In this document: positions 1 through 7,641 of the stretch, in pieces
Layout: each line of letters begins with the position of its first letter
Position numbering within the stretch: the stretch's first letter is position 1
Assembly (NCBI GenBank): GCA_005888465.1
Contig: VAYJ01000063.1
Coordinates: 7,711 to 18,842 of the forward strand
Direction: 5' to 3'
From: Actinomycetota bacterium
GTDB taxonomy: Bacteria; Actinomycetota; UBA4738
Length of the DNA: 11,132 nt
Program-made: the position numbers and the translations under genes
The notes under the pieces: model-generated
Database searches by the model: none
What the model was told of the DNA's origin: nothing
What the model saw: only the letters and a program-made list of their open reading frames with translations

Positions 1-1829
<1,829 letters not shown>

Positions 1830-2126
1830 GAAGGACCCCTCCTAGATGAAGATGGGCGACACGCGACAGCTCGCGGGAGACGGCACGGCAACAAGGCATT
1901 GTAGGCCGAAGCGCGCCGGATATCAAGTTTCTCGCACGCAGGAATGGCCGGTCGTTCTCATCACGCCGTTCAACGGCTTGGAACCCGGCTCAATTCCCGG
2001 GCATCTTAGCCCATCCCTGGCGCCAGGGGAAGAGCCTTTTCGAGGAAAGTTCCCGGCGGTTCAAGTCCCCCAAGGGGGCAGCCGATACCTCCCGCGGGGA
2101 TGGACCTTCGCAGGAGGTGTCCCGCG
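1830..2126. other. Divergent intergenic region between rpoB and the 2127 gene
   Basis: This 297-base gap holds the rpoB ribosome binding site and promoter on its left side. Further right lie several inverted repeats: CCCGG/CCGGG arms near 1984-2001, a perfect 14-base palindrome CCCTGGCGCCAGGG at 2015-2028, and CCCCCAAGGGGG at 2067-2078. None is followed by a clear T-run on either strand, so I do not call a terminator. The palindrome lies about 90 bases upstream of the rpoB -35 box and could be an operator, but nothing ties it to a known regulator. No convincing promoter for the rightward gene is visible, and I see no RNA gene here. Confidence 0.6.
1898..1926 (-). promoter_or_regulatory. Sigma70-type promoter for rpoB
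   Basis: On the minus strand a TTGATA -35 box (1921-1926) is separated by exactly 17 bases from a TACAAT -10 box (1898-1903). Both are near consensus for the housekeeping sigma factor. Transcription would begin near 1891, giving an rpoB leader of about 60 bases. A promoter directly ahead of rpoB means rpoB can be transcribed independently of rplJ-rplL, from which it is separated by three other genes. This is read from the sequence; promoter activity is inferred. Confidence 0.8.
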
Positions 2127-2492
2127 GTGAGCGATCGGACGGCGAAGCTGGAGCTGTTCTATGAGTCGATCGCGGCCCAGCCCTTCGCGTTCGACGAGGC
2201 TGCGATCCTCTCCTGGTTCGAGCAGCACGCGCCCTGGGTCGATCCCCTCTGGGTGCAGGGGACGATGACCGCCGCGACCGTCAACGACCGGGCCCGCCGC
2301 CACTACCCCGAGCCCCCAGACCTGCTGTTTCGCCAGTCGGGCGGCGCGTGGGAGCGCTATGAGCCCGGGCGGCACGGCCCGTGGCTGAAGACGGGCTTCC
2401 CGGCGCCGGAGGGAACGGTCGGCGCCGAGGGGTACGTCGTGTTCGTCCGGGACGAGCAGCGGAACCTCTGGCGGCAGCGCCGCGCCGGCTAG
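2127..2492 (+). CDS. Hypothetical small protein, possibly a DUF7669-like winged-helix domain
   Basis: A 121-residue soluble protein with no signal peptide or membrane segment. I chose the GTG at 2127 because an excellent AGGAGGT site (2112-2118) lies eight bases upstream; the ATG at 2100 has no such site. Residues about 15-70 look like helix-helix followed by WVQGTMTAATVND, RRHYPEPPDLLF and WERYEPGRHG. This pattern resembles the small DUF7669-type domain, a probable winged-helix fold seen alone or joined to other proteins, but I recall the family only by pattern and the match is tentative. The gene is a singleton facing the otherwise leftward cluster. It diverges from rpoB, and its TAG stop overlaps by four bases the stop of the convergent aminotransferase gene. 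Function is unknown; DNA or protein binding is a guess. Confidence 0.75.
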   Translation: MSDRTAKLELFYESIAAQPFAFDEAAILSWFEQHAPWVDPLWVQGTMTAATVNDRARRHYPEPPDLLFRQSGGAWERYEPGRHGPWLKTGFPAPEGTVGAEGYVVFVRDEQRNLWRQRRAG

Positions 2493-3592
2493 CCCTTCCC
2501 GATCGCCCTTCGAAGCGTCGACGCCACCCGGTCGACCTCGCCCTGGGTGAGGGTCACGAACATCGGCAGGCTCAGGATCTCGTGCATGGAGGCTTCCGCC
2601 CGCGCGAAGTGGGCCGGAGCCTCGAAGCGGTCCGAGGCGCCCGGCTGCAGGTGGATCGGCGTCGGGTAGTGGATACCGGTCCCGACCCCCAGCTCCCCCA
2701 TCCGCTCCCGGACCCCGTAACGGTCCGGCACCCGCACGACGAACTGGTGGTAGACGTGCGTCCGGTCCCCCCGGTCCCCGGGGAGCACGAGCTCCATCCC
2801 GTCGAGCGCGTCCCGGTACCACGCCCCGATCATGCGTCGGCGCTCGACCTCCTCGGGAAGGCGACGGAGCTTCTCGGAGAGCACGAGCGCCTGGAGGTTG
2901 TCCAGTCGCTCCGTGCCACCGAGGCCCAGGTGCACGTTCGCCTGCCGCTGGGTGTGGTGCCGAAGCGAGCGGATCTCCTCGAAGAGCTCGGGGTCCGAGC
3001 CGGTCACGAAGCCGGCGTCGCCCCACGCGCCCAGGTTCTTGGTGGGGTAGGCGCTGAACGCCCCGGCGTCGCCGAGCGAGCCCGCCGGCCGGCCGGCGAC
3101 GGTCGCCCCGTGTGACTGGGAGCAGTCCTCGAGGACCCACCAGCCGCGATCGCGGGCGAGCGACATCAGGGCCGTCATGTCCACGGGCAGGCCGTACAGG
3201 TGGACCGCCACGACCGCCTGCAGGTCCAGGTCTGCCACGGTCGCCGGGTCCAGCAGGTAGTCGGCGTCGTGGTCCACGAGGACCGGTTCGTAGCCGGCCA
3301 TGACGACCGCCTCGAAGGTCGCGTAGAAGGTGTTCGTCGGGAGCGCCACCCGCGCGCCGGGCTCGAGCGGCGCGGCCCGCAGCGCGAGCAGGAGCGCCGA
3401 GGTGCCGGACGAGGTGCCGACGGCCCATTCGCAGCCGAAGACCTTCGCCGCCTCGCGCTCGAACTCCTCGAGCTCCGGCCCCAGGATGAAACGGCCGTGC
3501 ACGACCAGGTCCCGCAGCCGCGGGGCGAGCGTCTCCCAAACGTCCTCGTTGTCCAGCCGGACGGCCGGGATGAACTCCTCCGCGCTGGTCAC
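2489..3592 (-). CDS. DegT/DnrJ/EryC1/StrS-family PLP-dependent sugar aminotransferase
   Basis: A 367-residue fold-type I aminotransferase. Family members transfer an amino group, usually from glutamate, to a keto-sugar nucleotide for surface polysaccharide or glycan synthesis. Visible marks are the cofactor-phosphate segment GTSSGTSALLLAL (residues 59-71), the LEDCSQSHGA motif with Asp156 that contacts the PLP ring nitrogen, and the PLP lysine Lys185 in FSAYPTKNLGAWGDAG. HYPTPIHLQP near the C-terminus is also typical. Length is normal for the family. The GTG start overlaps the oxidoreductase stop in a GTGA four-base overlap, so the two are translationally coupled. An oxidoreductase followed by an aminotransferase is the logic of WlbA/WbpB plus WbpE-type 3-amino sugar synthesis, but the actual substrate cannot be read here. 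The 3' end overlaps the convergent 2127 gene by CTAG. Confidence 0.93.
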   Translation of the reverse strand: MTSAEEFIPAVRLDNEDVWETLAPRLRDLVVHGRFILGPELEEFEREAAKVFGCEWAVGTSSGTSALLLALRAAPLEPGARVALPTNTFYATFEAVVMAGYEPVLVDHDADYLLDPATVADLDLQAVVAVHLYGLPVDMTALMSLARDRGWWVLEDCSQSHGATVAGRPAGSLGDAGAFSAYPTKNLGAWGDAGFVTGSDPELFEEIRSLRHHTQRQANVHLGLGGTERLDNLQALVLSEKLRRLPEEVERRRMIGAWYRDALDGMELVLPGDRGDRTHVYHQFVVRVPDRYGVRERMGELGVGTGIHYPTPIHLQPGASDRFEAPAHFARAEASMHEILSLPMFVTLTQGEVDRVASTLRRAIGKG

Positions 3593-4599
3593 AGCGAGAC
3601 CGGGGCCCCGCCCCCGCGCATGGACTCCTCGGCGGCCTCGATGACGCGAACGAGCTGCACGGCGGCCTCCTCCCGCTCGTCCGGGGTCTCCCCACGGCCC
3701 GCGCGGGCGAGGAACTCCTCCAGTTCCGCCTTCAGCGGCTCCCAGCTGTCGATCCGGGGCGACACCACGTCGCCGGTGCGATAGGTCCAAGTGAACCCGC
3801 CGCCGGGCGCGCTCAGGTCGTCCGGGTTGGGCGGCTCGGCGCCGCTGTCGTAGATCCGCAGGGGCTCCTCGGCATTCGTGTCCTCGTACACCACCATCCG
3901 GCGCGAGCCGACGATAGTCATGCGGCGGACCTTCGTGGGCGCGAGCCAGGAGAGGTGCAGGTTCGCCAGGCACCCCGACGGATAGGAGAGGTCGAGGAAG
4001 GCCACGTCGGCGGGAGCCCCGTTCTGCGAACGGCCGATCGCCGACACTGACCGAGGGTGCTCCCCGAGCCAGGACCAGAGGATCGACAGATCGTGCGGCG
4101 CGAGGTCCCAGACGACGTTCACGTCCGAGCGGTGGATCCCCAGGTTGACGCGGGACGACTGCACGTAAAGCGGCGTCCCGAGCTCGCCGGCCTCGATCAG
4201 GCGCTTCACGCGCTGCACGGGCGGGCTGAAGAGGAACGTGTGCCCGGCCATGACCAGCAGCCGCCGCGAGCGCGCCAGATCCACGAGTGCGCGCGCCTCG
4301 CTCGAGGAGATGGCGAGGGGCTTCTCGACCAGGACGCTCTTGCCGGCCTCCAGGGCCCGCATGGCGATCTCGGCGTGGGTCTTCACGGGGGTCGCGACGA
4401 CGACCGCCCCGATCGCCGGATCGCTCAGGACTTGATCCAAGTCGTGCGCAATCGCGGTGGTGGGGTAGTGCCGGATGATCCCCTTCAGCCGGCTTTCGTC
4501 GAGGTCGTGGGCCACGACCTGCTCGCACGCGTCGATCTGCAGCAGGTTGCGGACGAGGTTGGGGCCCCAGTACCCAACGCCGATGACGGCGACCTTCAT
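3589..4599 (-). CDS. Gfo/Idh/MocA-family NAD(P)-dependent oxidoreductase
   Basis: A 336-residue cytoplasmic oxidoreductase. The N-terminal Rossmann fold begins VAVIGVGYWGPN (GxGxxG at residues 7-12). The family EKP motif is VEKPLA, with Glu92-Lys93-Pro94, and the WDLAPHD segment (164-170) carries the Asp and His expected in the active site. Family members oxidise or reduce sugars, inositols or nucleotide sugars at a ring hydroxyl. I chose the ATG at 4599 because the Rossmann strand starts right after it; the ATG at 4626 would add a basic tail with no ribosome binding site. The partner aminotransferase starts inside its stop codon. Together they probably make an amino sugar: this enzyme would form the 3-keto (or other keto) sugar and the aminotransferase would aminate it. 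No glycosyltransferase or nucleotidyltransferase lies nearby to reveal the sugar. Confidence 0.92.
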   Translation of the reverse strand: MKVAVIGVGYWGPNLVRNLLQIDACEQVVAHDLDESRLKGIIRHYPTTAIAHDLDQVLSDPAIGAVVVATPVKTHAEIAMRALEAGKSVLVEKPLAISSSEARALVDLARSRRLLVMAGHTFLFSPPVQRVKRLIEAGELGTPLYVQSSRVNLGIHRSDVNVVWDLAPHDLSILWSWLGEHPRSVSAIGRSQNGAPADVAFLDLSYPSGCLANLHLSWLAPTKVRRMTIVGSRRMVVYEDTNAEEPLRIYDSGAEPPNPDDLSAPGGGFTWTYRTGDVVSPRIDSWEPLKAELEEFLARAGRGETPDEREEAAVQLVRVIEAAEESMRGGGAPVSL

Positions 4600-4681
4600 G
4601 CGTGGCACTCTACGGGCAGGCGCCATGGGCTGACCACGGTCGAAAGCCTTTCGGTCGCGGGCGAAAGATCGAACGTTCGGC
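4600..4681. other. Inverted repeats and weak promoter candidate between rplL and the oxidoreductase gene
   Basis: This 82-base gap follows rplL. On the minus strand CTTTCG (4662-4667) and CGAAAG (4648-4653) can form a six-base stem with an eight-base loop just after the rplL stop. The second arm can also pair with a third CTTTCG at 4641-4646. No T-run follows, so this is at best a weak or factor-dependent terminator. A perfect ten-base palindrome CGAACGTTCG lies at 4670-4679. A TAGAGT hexamer (4607-4612) could be a -10 box that would start transcription almost at the oxidoreductase ATG, giving a nearly leaderless message, but no good -35 box accompanies it. Co-transcription from rplJ-rplL is equally possible. 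Confidence 0.3.
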
Positions 4682-5077
4682 CTACTTGACCTCGACGGTC
4701 GCGCCGGCGGCCTCGAGCTTCTCCTTCGCGGCCTGCGCCTGCTCCTTCGGCACGCGCTCCAGGACCGGCTTGGGCGCGTTGTCCACGAGGTCCTTGGCCT
4801 CCTTCAGGCCGAGGCTCGTGAGCGCGCGCACCTCCTTGATGACCTGGATCTTCTTGTCCCCGGCCGAGGCGAGAAGGACGTCGAACTCGGTCTGCTCCTC
4901 GGCCTCTTCCTCCGCTGCCGCTCCGCCCCCGCTGCCGGCGGCGACCGCACCCGCCATCATGGGCGCAGCGGCCTGGATGCCGAACTCCTCCTCGATCTTC
5001 TTCGAGAGCTCGGCGGCCTCGATGATCGAGAGCTCCTTGATCGCCTCCAGGATGTCGTCGACGCTCTGCTTCGCCAT
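4682..5077 (-). CDS. rplL: 50S ribosomal protein L7/L12
   Basis: A 131-residue acidic ribosomal stalk protein that recruits and stimulates translational GTPases. The N-terminal dimerisation domain (VDDILEAIKELSIIEAAELSKK region) binds L10. It is followed by an Ala/Gly/Glu-rich hinge (about residues 38-65) and the globular C-terminal domain with EFDVLLASAGDKKIQVIKEV and GLKEAKDLVDNAPKPV, which contacts elongation factors. I chose the ATG at 5077 over the upstream GTG at 5101 because MAKQSVDDIL is the usual start and a GAGGAG site lies six bases ahead. The gene starts 20 bases after rplJ and is surely co-transcribed with it. Length is normal. Confidence 0.98.
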   Translation of the reverse strand: MAKQSVDDILEAIKELSIIEAAELSKKIEEEFGIQAAAPMMAGAVAAGSGGGAAAEEEAEEQTEFDVLLASAGDKKIQVIKEVRALTSLGLKEAKDLVDNAPKPVLERVPKEQAQAAKEKLEAAGATVEVK

Positions 5078-5097
5078 GGTCTGCTCCTCTCCCGCGC

Positions 5098-5619
5098 TCA
5101 CGCGGCCTGCGTCTGTCGTCCTCGCTCCGCAAGCGCGAACGCGATCTGCTGCAGGGGCGCCTGCAGCAAGTAGCTCAGGCGGGCGACCGGGGCCTGCAGC
5201 ATCCCCGCCACCTTGCCGAGGGACACCTCCCGGGACTCGAGGAGCGCGAGCGACCGCGCCTGCTCCTCGCCGAGCACCTCGCCATCGATCAGGGCGCCCT
5301 TCACCACGAACGCCGGGAAGCGCTTGGTGAGGTCAAGGACCGACCTCGCGCCGGCCACCGCCTCGCCCTGGAAGAAGGCGATCGCCGTGGGGCCCTCCAG
5401 CAACGAAAGCGTCGCCTCCAGGCCTGCCTCGCGCGCCGCGATCCGCGTCAGCGTGTTCTTCACGACCGAGAAGGTCGCTCCCGCGCCGGCGAGCGCCCGG
5501 CGAAGCTCTGTGGCGTCCTTCACCGTGAGACCCCGGAAATCGGCGAACATCGCCCCCGTGGACGCGCGGAATCGTCCCTCGAGCGCCTTGACCTTCTCGA
5601 CCTTCCCCGGCTTCGGCAT
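5098..5619 (-). CDS. rplJ: 50S ribosomal protein L10
   Basis: A 173-residue protein that anchors L7/L12 dimers to 23S rRNA at the base of the stalk. The N-terminal rRNA-binding domain is clear (KVEKVKALEGRFRAS, FADFRGLTVKDATELRR, FSVVKNTLTRIAA), followed by EGPTAIAFF and VKGALIDG. The C-terminal helix (about 140-170) would carry the L7/L12 dimers. Start is the ATG at 5619 with a GAGGAG site close upstream. The gene is preceded by its own promoter and an L10-leader region with a terminator-like hairpin, so autoregulation by L10 is expected. In this genome a plus-strand dedA gene separates it from rplA, which normally lies directly upstream. Confidence 0.98.
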   Translation of the reverse strand: MPKPGKVEKVKALEGRFRASTGAMFADFRGLTVKDATELRRALAGAGATFSVVKNTLTRIAAREAGLEATLSLLEGPTAIAFFQGEAVAGARSVLDLTKRFPAFVVKGALIDGEVLGEEQARSLALLESREVSLGKVAGMLQAPVARLSYLLQAPLQQIAFALAERGRQTQAA

Positions 5620-5738
5620 GGCTCCTCGTCTCCAAAAGAAAGCGCCCCCGCGGCAGCGGAGGCGAGCGAAGGTTCCCTCGGCCTCGGCAGGTGCCCCGTC
5701 TCCGGGGATTACGCGTGACGCCCCTGCTGTCTGCGGCA
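5620..5738 (-). promoter_or_regulatory. Ribosomal protein L10 leader (5' UTR of rplJ-rplL)
   Basis: The stretch from the inferred start of transcription (about 5738) to the rplJ ATG is about 119 bases and strongly structured on the minus strand. It contains a CTGCTG/CAGCAG hairpin around a CCGCAGA loop at the 5' end, a CCCC/GGGG hairpin with a GGAGAC loop (near 5694-5708), then CACCTGCC, and finally the terminator-like hairpin. L10 leaders bind the L10-L7/L12 complex and shut down expression when stalk protein is in excess. Position, size and the attenuator fit this class; I have not been able to align it to the family model, so the exact fold is uncertain. Confidence 0.7.
5634..5663 (-). terminator. 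Terminator-like attenuator in the rplJ leader
   Basis: On the minus strand GCCTCCGC (5656-5663) and GCGGGGGC (5644-5651) form an eight-base stem with one T-G pair and a TGCC loop. TTTCTTTT (5634-5641) follows almost at once. This is the form of an intrinsic terminator, yet it lies only 15 bases before the rplJ start codon and downstream of the rplJ promoter. It is therefore an attenuator rather than the end of an operon. Terminators in L10 leaders are known in other Gram-positive bacteria. Confidence 0.75.
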
Positions 5739-5744
5739 GCAGGC

Positions 5745-5773
5745 AGGTTACGAGGCTCGGTCCCGCGCGTCAA
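5745..5773 (-). promoter_or_regulatory. Sigma70-type promoter for rplJ-rplL
   Basis: On the minus strand TTGACG (5768-5773) lies 17 bases from TAACCT (5745-5750). The -35 box is one base off consensus and the -10 box has the essential TAnnnT form. Transcription would begin near 5738, at the 5' edge of the L10 leader. The -35 box lies only 14 bases upstream of the divergent dedA start, so the two genes share a very short regulatory interval. Confidence 0.7.
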
Positions 5774-5787
5774 CCAGGGCGTCGGTC

Positions 5788-6417
5788 GTGATCGCGAGCC
5801 TCGCCGAGCGAATCCTGCACCTGCATGGCTGGGTCGCCGTGACGCTCATCTTCGTCCTGGCGGCGCTCGAGTGCTCGGCGTTCCTCGGGATCATCGTGCC
5901 GGGCGAGGTCGCGGTGATCGTCGGCGGCGTCCTCGCGTTCCAGGGCCGGATCCCGCTTTGGGCGGCGATCGTGGCAGCGATCGTCGGCGCATCGATAGGC
6001 GATTCGATCGGCTACGTCATCGGCAAGCGCTGGGGCCGGCGGATCCTACACTGGGCGAGCGGCCGGATGATCAAACCCCACCACCTGGAGGGGGCCGAGG
6101 CCTACCTGCGACGGCGCGGCGGCTCGGCCGTGTTCCTCGGACGCTTCACGGCGGCCCTACGGGTGCTCGTTCCCAGCCTCGCGGGCATGTCGAACATGCA
6201 CTACCCCACGTTCCTGGTCTTCAACGTCGCGGGCGCGGTCGCGTGGGGGACGGGGTTCACGCTCCTCGGCTACTTCGCCGGGGCGAGCTGGCGGCAGGTC
6301 GAGCGCACGGCGAGCCGAACCGGGCTCGTGCTCCTCGGCCTGGTCGTGGTCGCGTTCGCCATCGCCTTCCTCGTGCGGCGCATCCGCCGGCGCCGCACGA
6401 AACCGCCGGAGACCTAG
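5788..6417 (+). CDS. DedA-family integral membrane protein
   Basis: A 209-residue inner-membrane protein of the DedA (VTT/SNARE-associated) family, whose members include flippases that recycle undecaprenyl phosphate and other phospholipid transporters. Visible are the ALECSAFLGIIVPGE segment with acidic residues Glu28 and Glu40, the GDSIGYVIGKRWG loop with Asp72, and the signature FLGRFTAALRVLVPSLAGM with Arg119 and Arg125, followed by MHYPTFLVFNVAGAVAW and GYFAG. A last membrane helix (about 178-198) ends in a cluster of arginines, giving a basic cytoplasmic tail. The start is GTG at 5788 with only a weak AGGGCG site; no in-frame ATG fits. It is a singleton on the plus strand between rplA and rplJ, and its TAG stop overlaps the rplA stop by CTAG. 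Substrate specificity cannot be told. Confidence 0.93.
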   Translation: MIASLAERILHLHGWVAVTLIFVLAALECSAFLGIIVPGEVAVIVGGVLAFQGRIPLWAAIVAAIVGASIGDSIGYVIGKRWGRRILHWASGRMIKPHHLEGAEAYLRRRGGSAVFLGRFTAALRVLVPSLAGMSNMHYPTFLVFNVAGAVAWGTGFTLLGYFAGASWRQVERTASRTGLVLLGLVVVAFAIAFLVRRIRRRRTKPPET

Positions 6418-7133
6418 GAGACCTCGGCGGCCTCGCCCGCGAGCTCGCGCACGCGCGCAGGGTCGATACGGATCCCCGGGCCCATGGTCGAGGACAGCGT
6501 CACGCTTTTCAGGTACCGGCCTTTGGCCGTGGACGGCTTCGCGCGGAGCACCTCGTCCACGACGGCAAGGTAGTTCTCGACCAGGCGATCCTCGTCGAAG
6601 GACTTCTTGCCGATCACGAGGTGCAGGTTCCCCTGCCGGTCGACGCGGTACTCGAGCTTCCCGGCCTTGATGTCGCGCACGGCCTTCCCGATGTCGAACG
6701 TGACGGTGCCCGTCTTCGGGTTCGGCATCAGGCCACGCGGACCGAGCACTCGACCGGCTTTGCCGACCAGGGACATCAGGTCGGGCGTCGCCACTGCAGC
6801 GTCGAACTCGATCACGCCCTTCATGACCTGATCGACCAGGTCCTCGCCGCCGACGACGTCGGCACCAGCTTCTTGGGCCTCGCGCGCCTTGTCGCCGGTC
6901 GCGAAAGCCGCTACGCGCACGGACTTGCCGGTCCCGTGGGGGAGCGAGACTGTGCCCCGGACCATCTGGTCGGCCTTGCGCGGGTCGACGCCGAGCCGGA
7001 ACGCCAGCTCGATCGTCTCGTCGAACTTCGCGGCCGGGAATTCGCGCACGAGCTTGAGGGCCTCGCCGGGCCCGTACTGGCGTTCGCGGTCGACCATCGC
7101 CGACGCCGCCCCGAATCGCTTGCCGGCGTTCAT
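6414..7133 (-). CDS. rplA: 50S ribosomal protein L1
   Basis: A 239-residue protein that forms the mobile L1 stalk of the ribosome and helps release deacylated tRNA from the E site. Characteristic segments include KFDETIELAFRLGVDP, the RGTVSLPHGTGK loop, DLMSLVGKAGRVLGPRGLMP with NPKTGTVT following, and KSVTLSSTMGPGIRID near the end. The ATG at 7133 overlaps the rplK stop as ATGA and has GAGG seven bases upstream within the rplK end, so the two genes are translationally coupled. In many bacteria L1 represses its own operon by binding the rplK leader. At the 3' end the stop codon overlaps that of the convergent dedA, leaving no room for a terminator. Confidence 0.98.
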   Translation of the reverse strand: MNAGKRFGAASAMVDRERQYGPGEALKLVREFPAAKFDETIELAFRLGVDPRKADQMVRGTVSLPHGTGKSVRVAAFATGDKAREAQEAGADVVGGEDLVDQVMKGVIEFDAAVATPDLMSLVGKAGRVLGPRGLMPNPKTGTVTFDIGKAVRDIKAGKLEYRVDRQGNLHLVIGKKSFDEDRLVENYLAVVDEVLRAKPSTAKGRYLKSVTLSSTMGPGIRIDPARVRELAGEAAEVS

Positions 7134-7576
7134 GCCCGGACCTCGATCCCCATGCTCCTGGCGGTACCCTCGATGATGCGCATCGCCATCTCTTCGTCTG
7201 TGGCGTTCAGGTCGGCCATCTTCTGCCGCGCGATCTGGCGGACCTGCTCCCGGGTCACGCGGGCGACCTTGGTGCGGTTCGGCTCGCCCGAGCCCTTCTC
7301 GATACCCGCCGCGGACTTGAGCATCTCGGCGGCCGGGGGCTGCTTGGTGATGAACGTGAACGTGCGGTCCTCGTAGATCGTCAGCTCTGCCGGGATGACC
7401 TGGCCCATCTGGGCCTGCGTGGCCTCGTTGTACTGCCGGCAGAACTCCATGATGTTCACGCCGTGCTGGCCGAGCGCCGTGCCAACGGGGGGCGCGGGCG
7501 TTGCCTGACCGGCCTTGATCTGGAGCTTGACGACCGCCATGACCTTCTTGCGCCTGCGGGCTGGTGCGTCTGCCAT
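7130..7576 (-). CDS. rplK: 50S ribosomal protein L11
   Basis: A 148-residue protein of the GTPase-associated centre of the 50S subunit. The N-terminal domain carries VVKLQIKAGQATPAPPVG and ALGQHGVNIMEFCRQYN; the C-terminal rRNA-binding domain has FTFITKQPPAAEMLK and ATDEEMAMRIIEGTARSMG. The N-terminus has a basic extension of about seven residues (ADAPARRRKK region) compared with the usual form. The ATG at 7576 is supported by a strong AGGAGG site nine bases ahead. The gene follows nusG after 65 bases that contain a structured leader, and it overlaps rplA. Confidence 0.98.
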   Translation of the reverse strand: MADAPARRRKKVMAVVKLQIKAGQATPAPPVGTALGQHGVNIMEFCRQYNEATQAQMGQVIPAELTIYEDRTFTFITKQPPAAEMLKSAAGIEKGSGEPNRTKVARVTREQVRQIARQKMADLNATDEEMAMRIIEGTARSMGIEVRA

Positions 7577-7591
7577 TGCCTACCACCTCCT

Positions 7592-7626
7592 GCGGTGCAA
7601 GCGGCCGGGTTCGCCGGCCTCCCGCC
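7592..7626 (-). promoter_or_regulatory. Structured rplK leader, candidate L1/L11 autoregulatory element
   Basis: On the minus strand the segment reads GGCGGGA, then GGCCGG, CGAAC, CCGGCC, then GCTTGCACCGC. GGCCGG (7614-7619) and CCGGCC (7603-7608) form a six-base stem, and an outer GCGG (7622-7625) pairs with CCGC (7592-7595), leaving an asymmetric internal loop GA / GCTTGCA. A GUGGGAGG-stem-GCUUACACCAC arrangement just upstream of rplK is, from memory, widely conserved in Gram-positive bacteria and thought to be an L1-type binding site. Here the outer stem has G-C pairs in place of U-A, which looks like a compensatory change. The AGGAGG site of rplK begins one base after this element. Confidence 0.5.
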
Positions 7627-7641
7627 GTCGGGTTGCTTCCC

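Noticed and set aside
2058..2070. GGTTCAAGTCCC resembles a tRNA T arm and is identical to part of the tRNA-Trp T arm, suggesting a tRNA remnant or attachment site.
   Set aside because: The surrounding bases do not form an acceptor stem or a five-pair T stem (a C-C mismatch occurs), no other tRNA arm is present, and there is no integrase or mobile gene nearby.
4670..4679. CGAACGTTCG could be taken for a Gram-positive SOS (LexA) box.
   Set aside because: The LexA site needs four bases between the GAAC and GTTC arms; here the arms are fused with no spacer. The neighbouring gene is not a repair gene.
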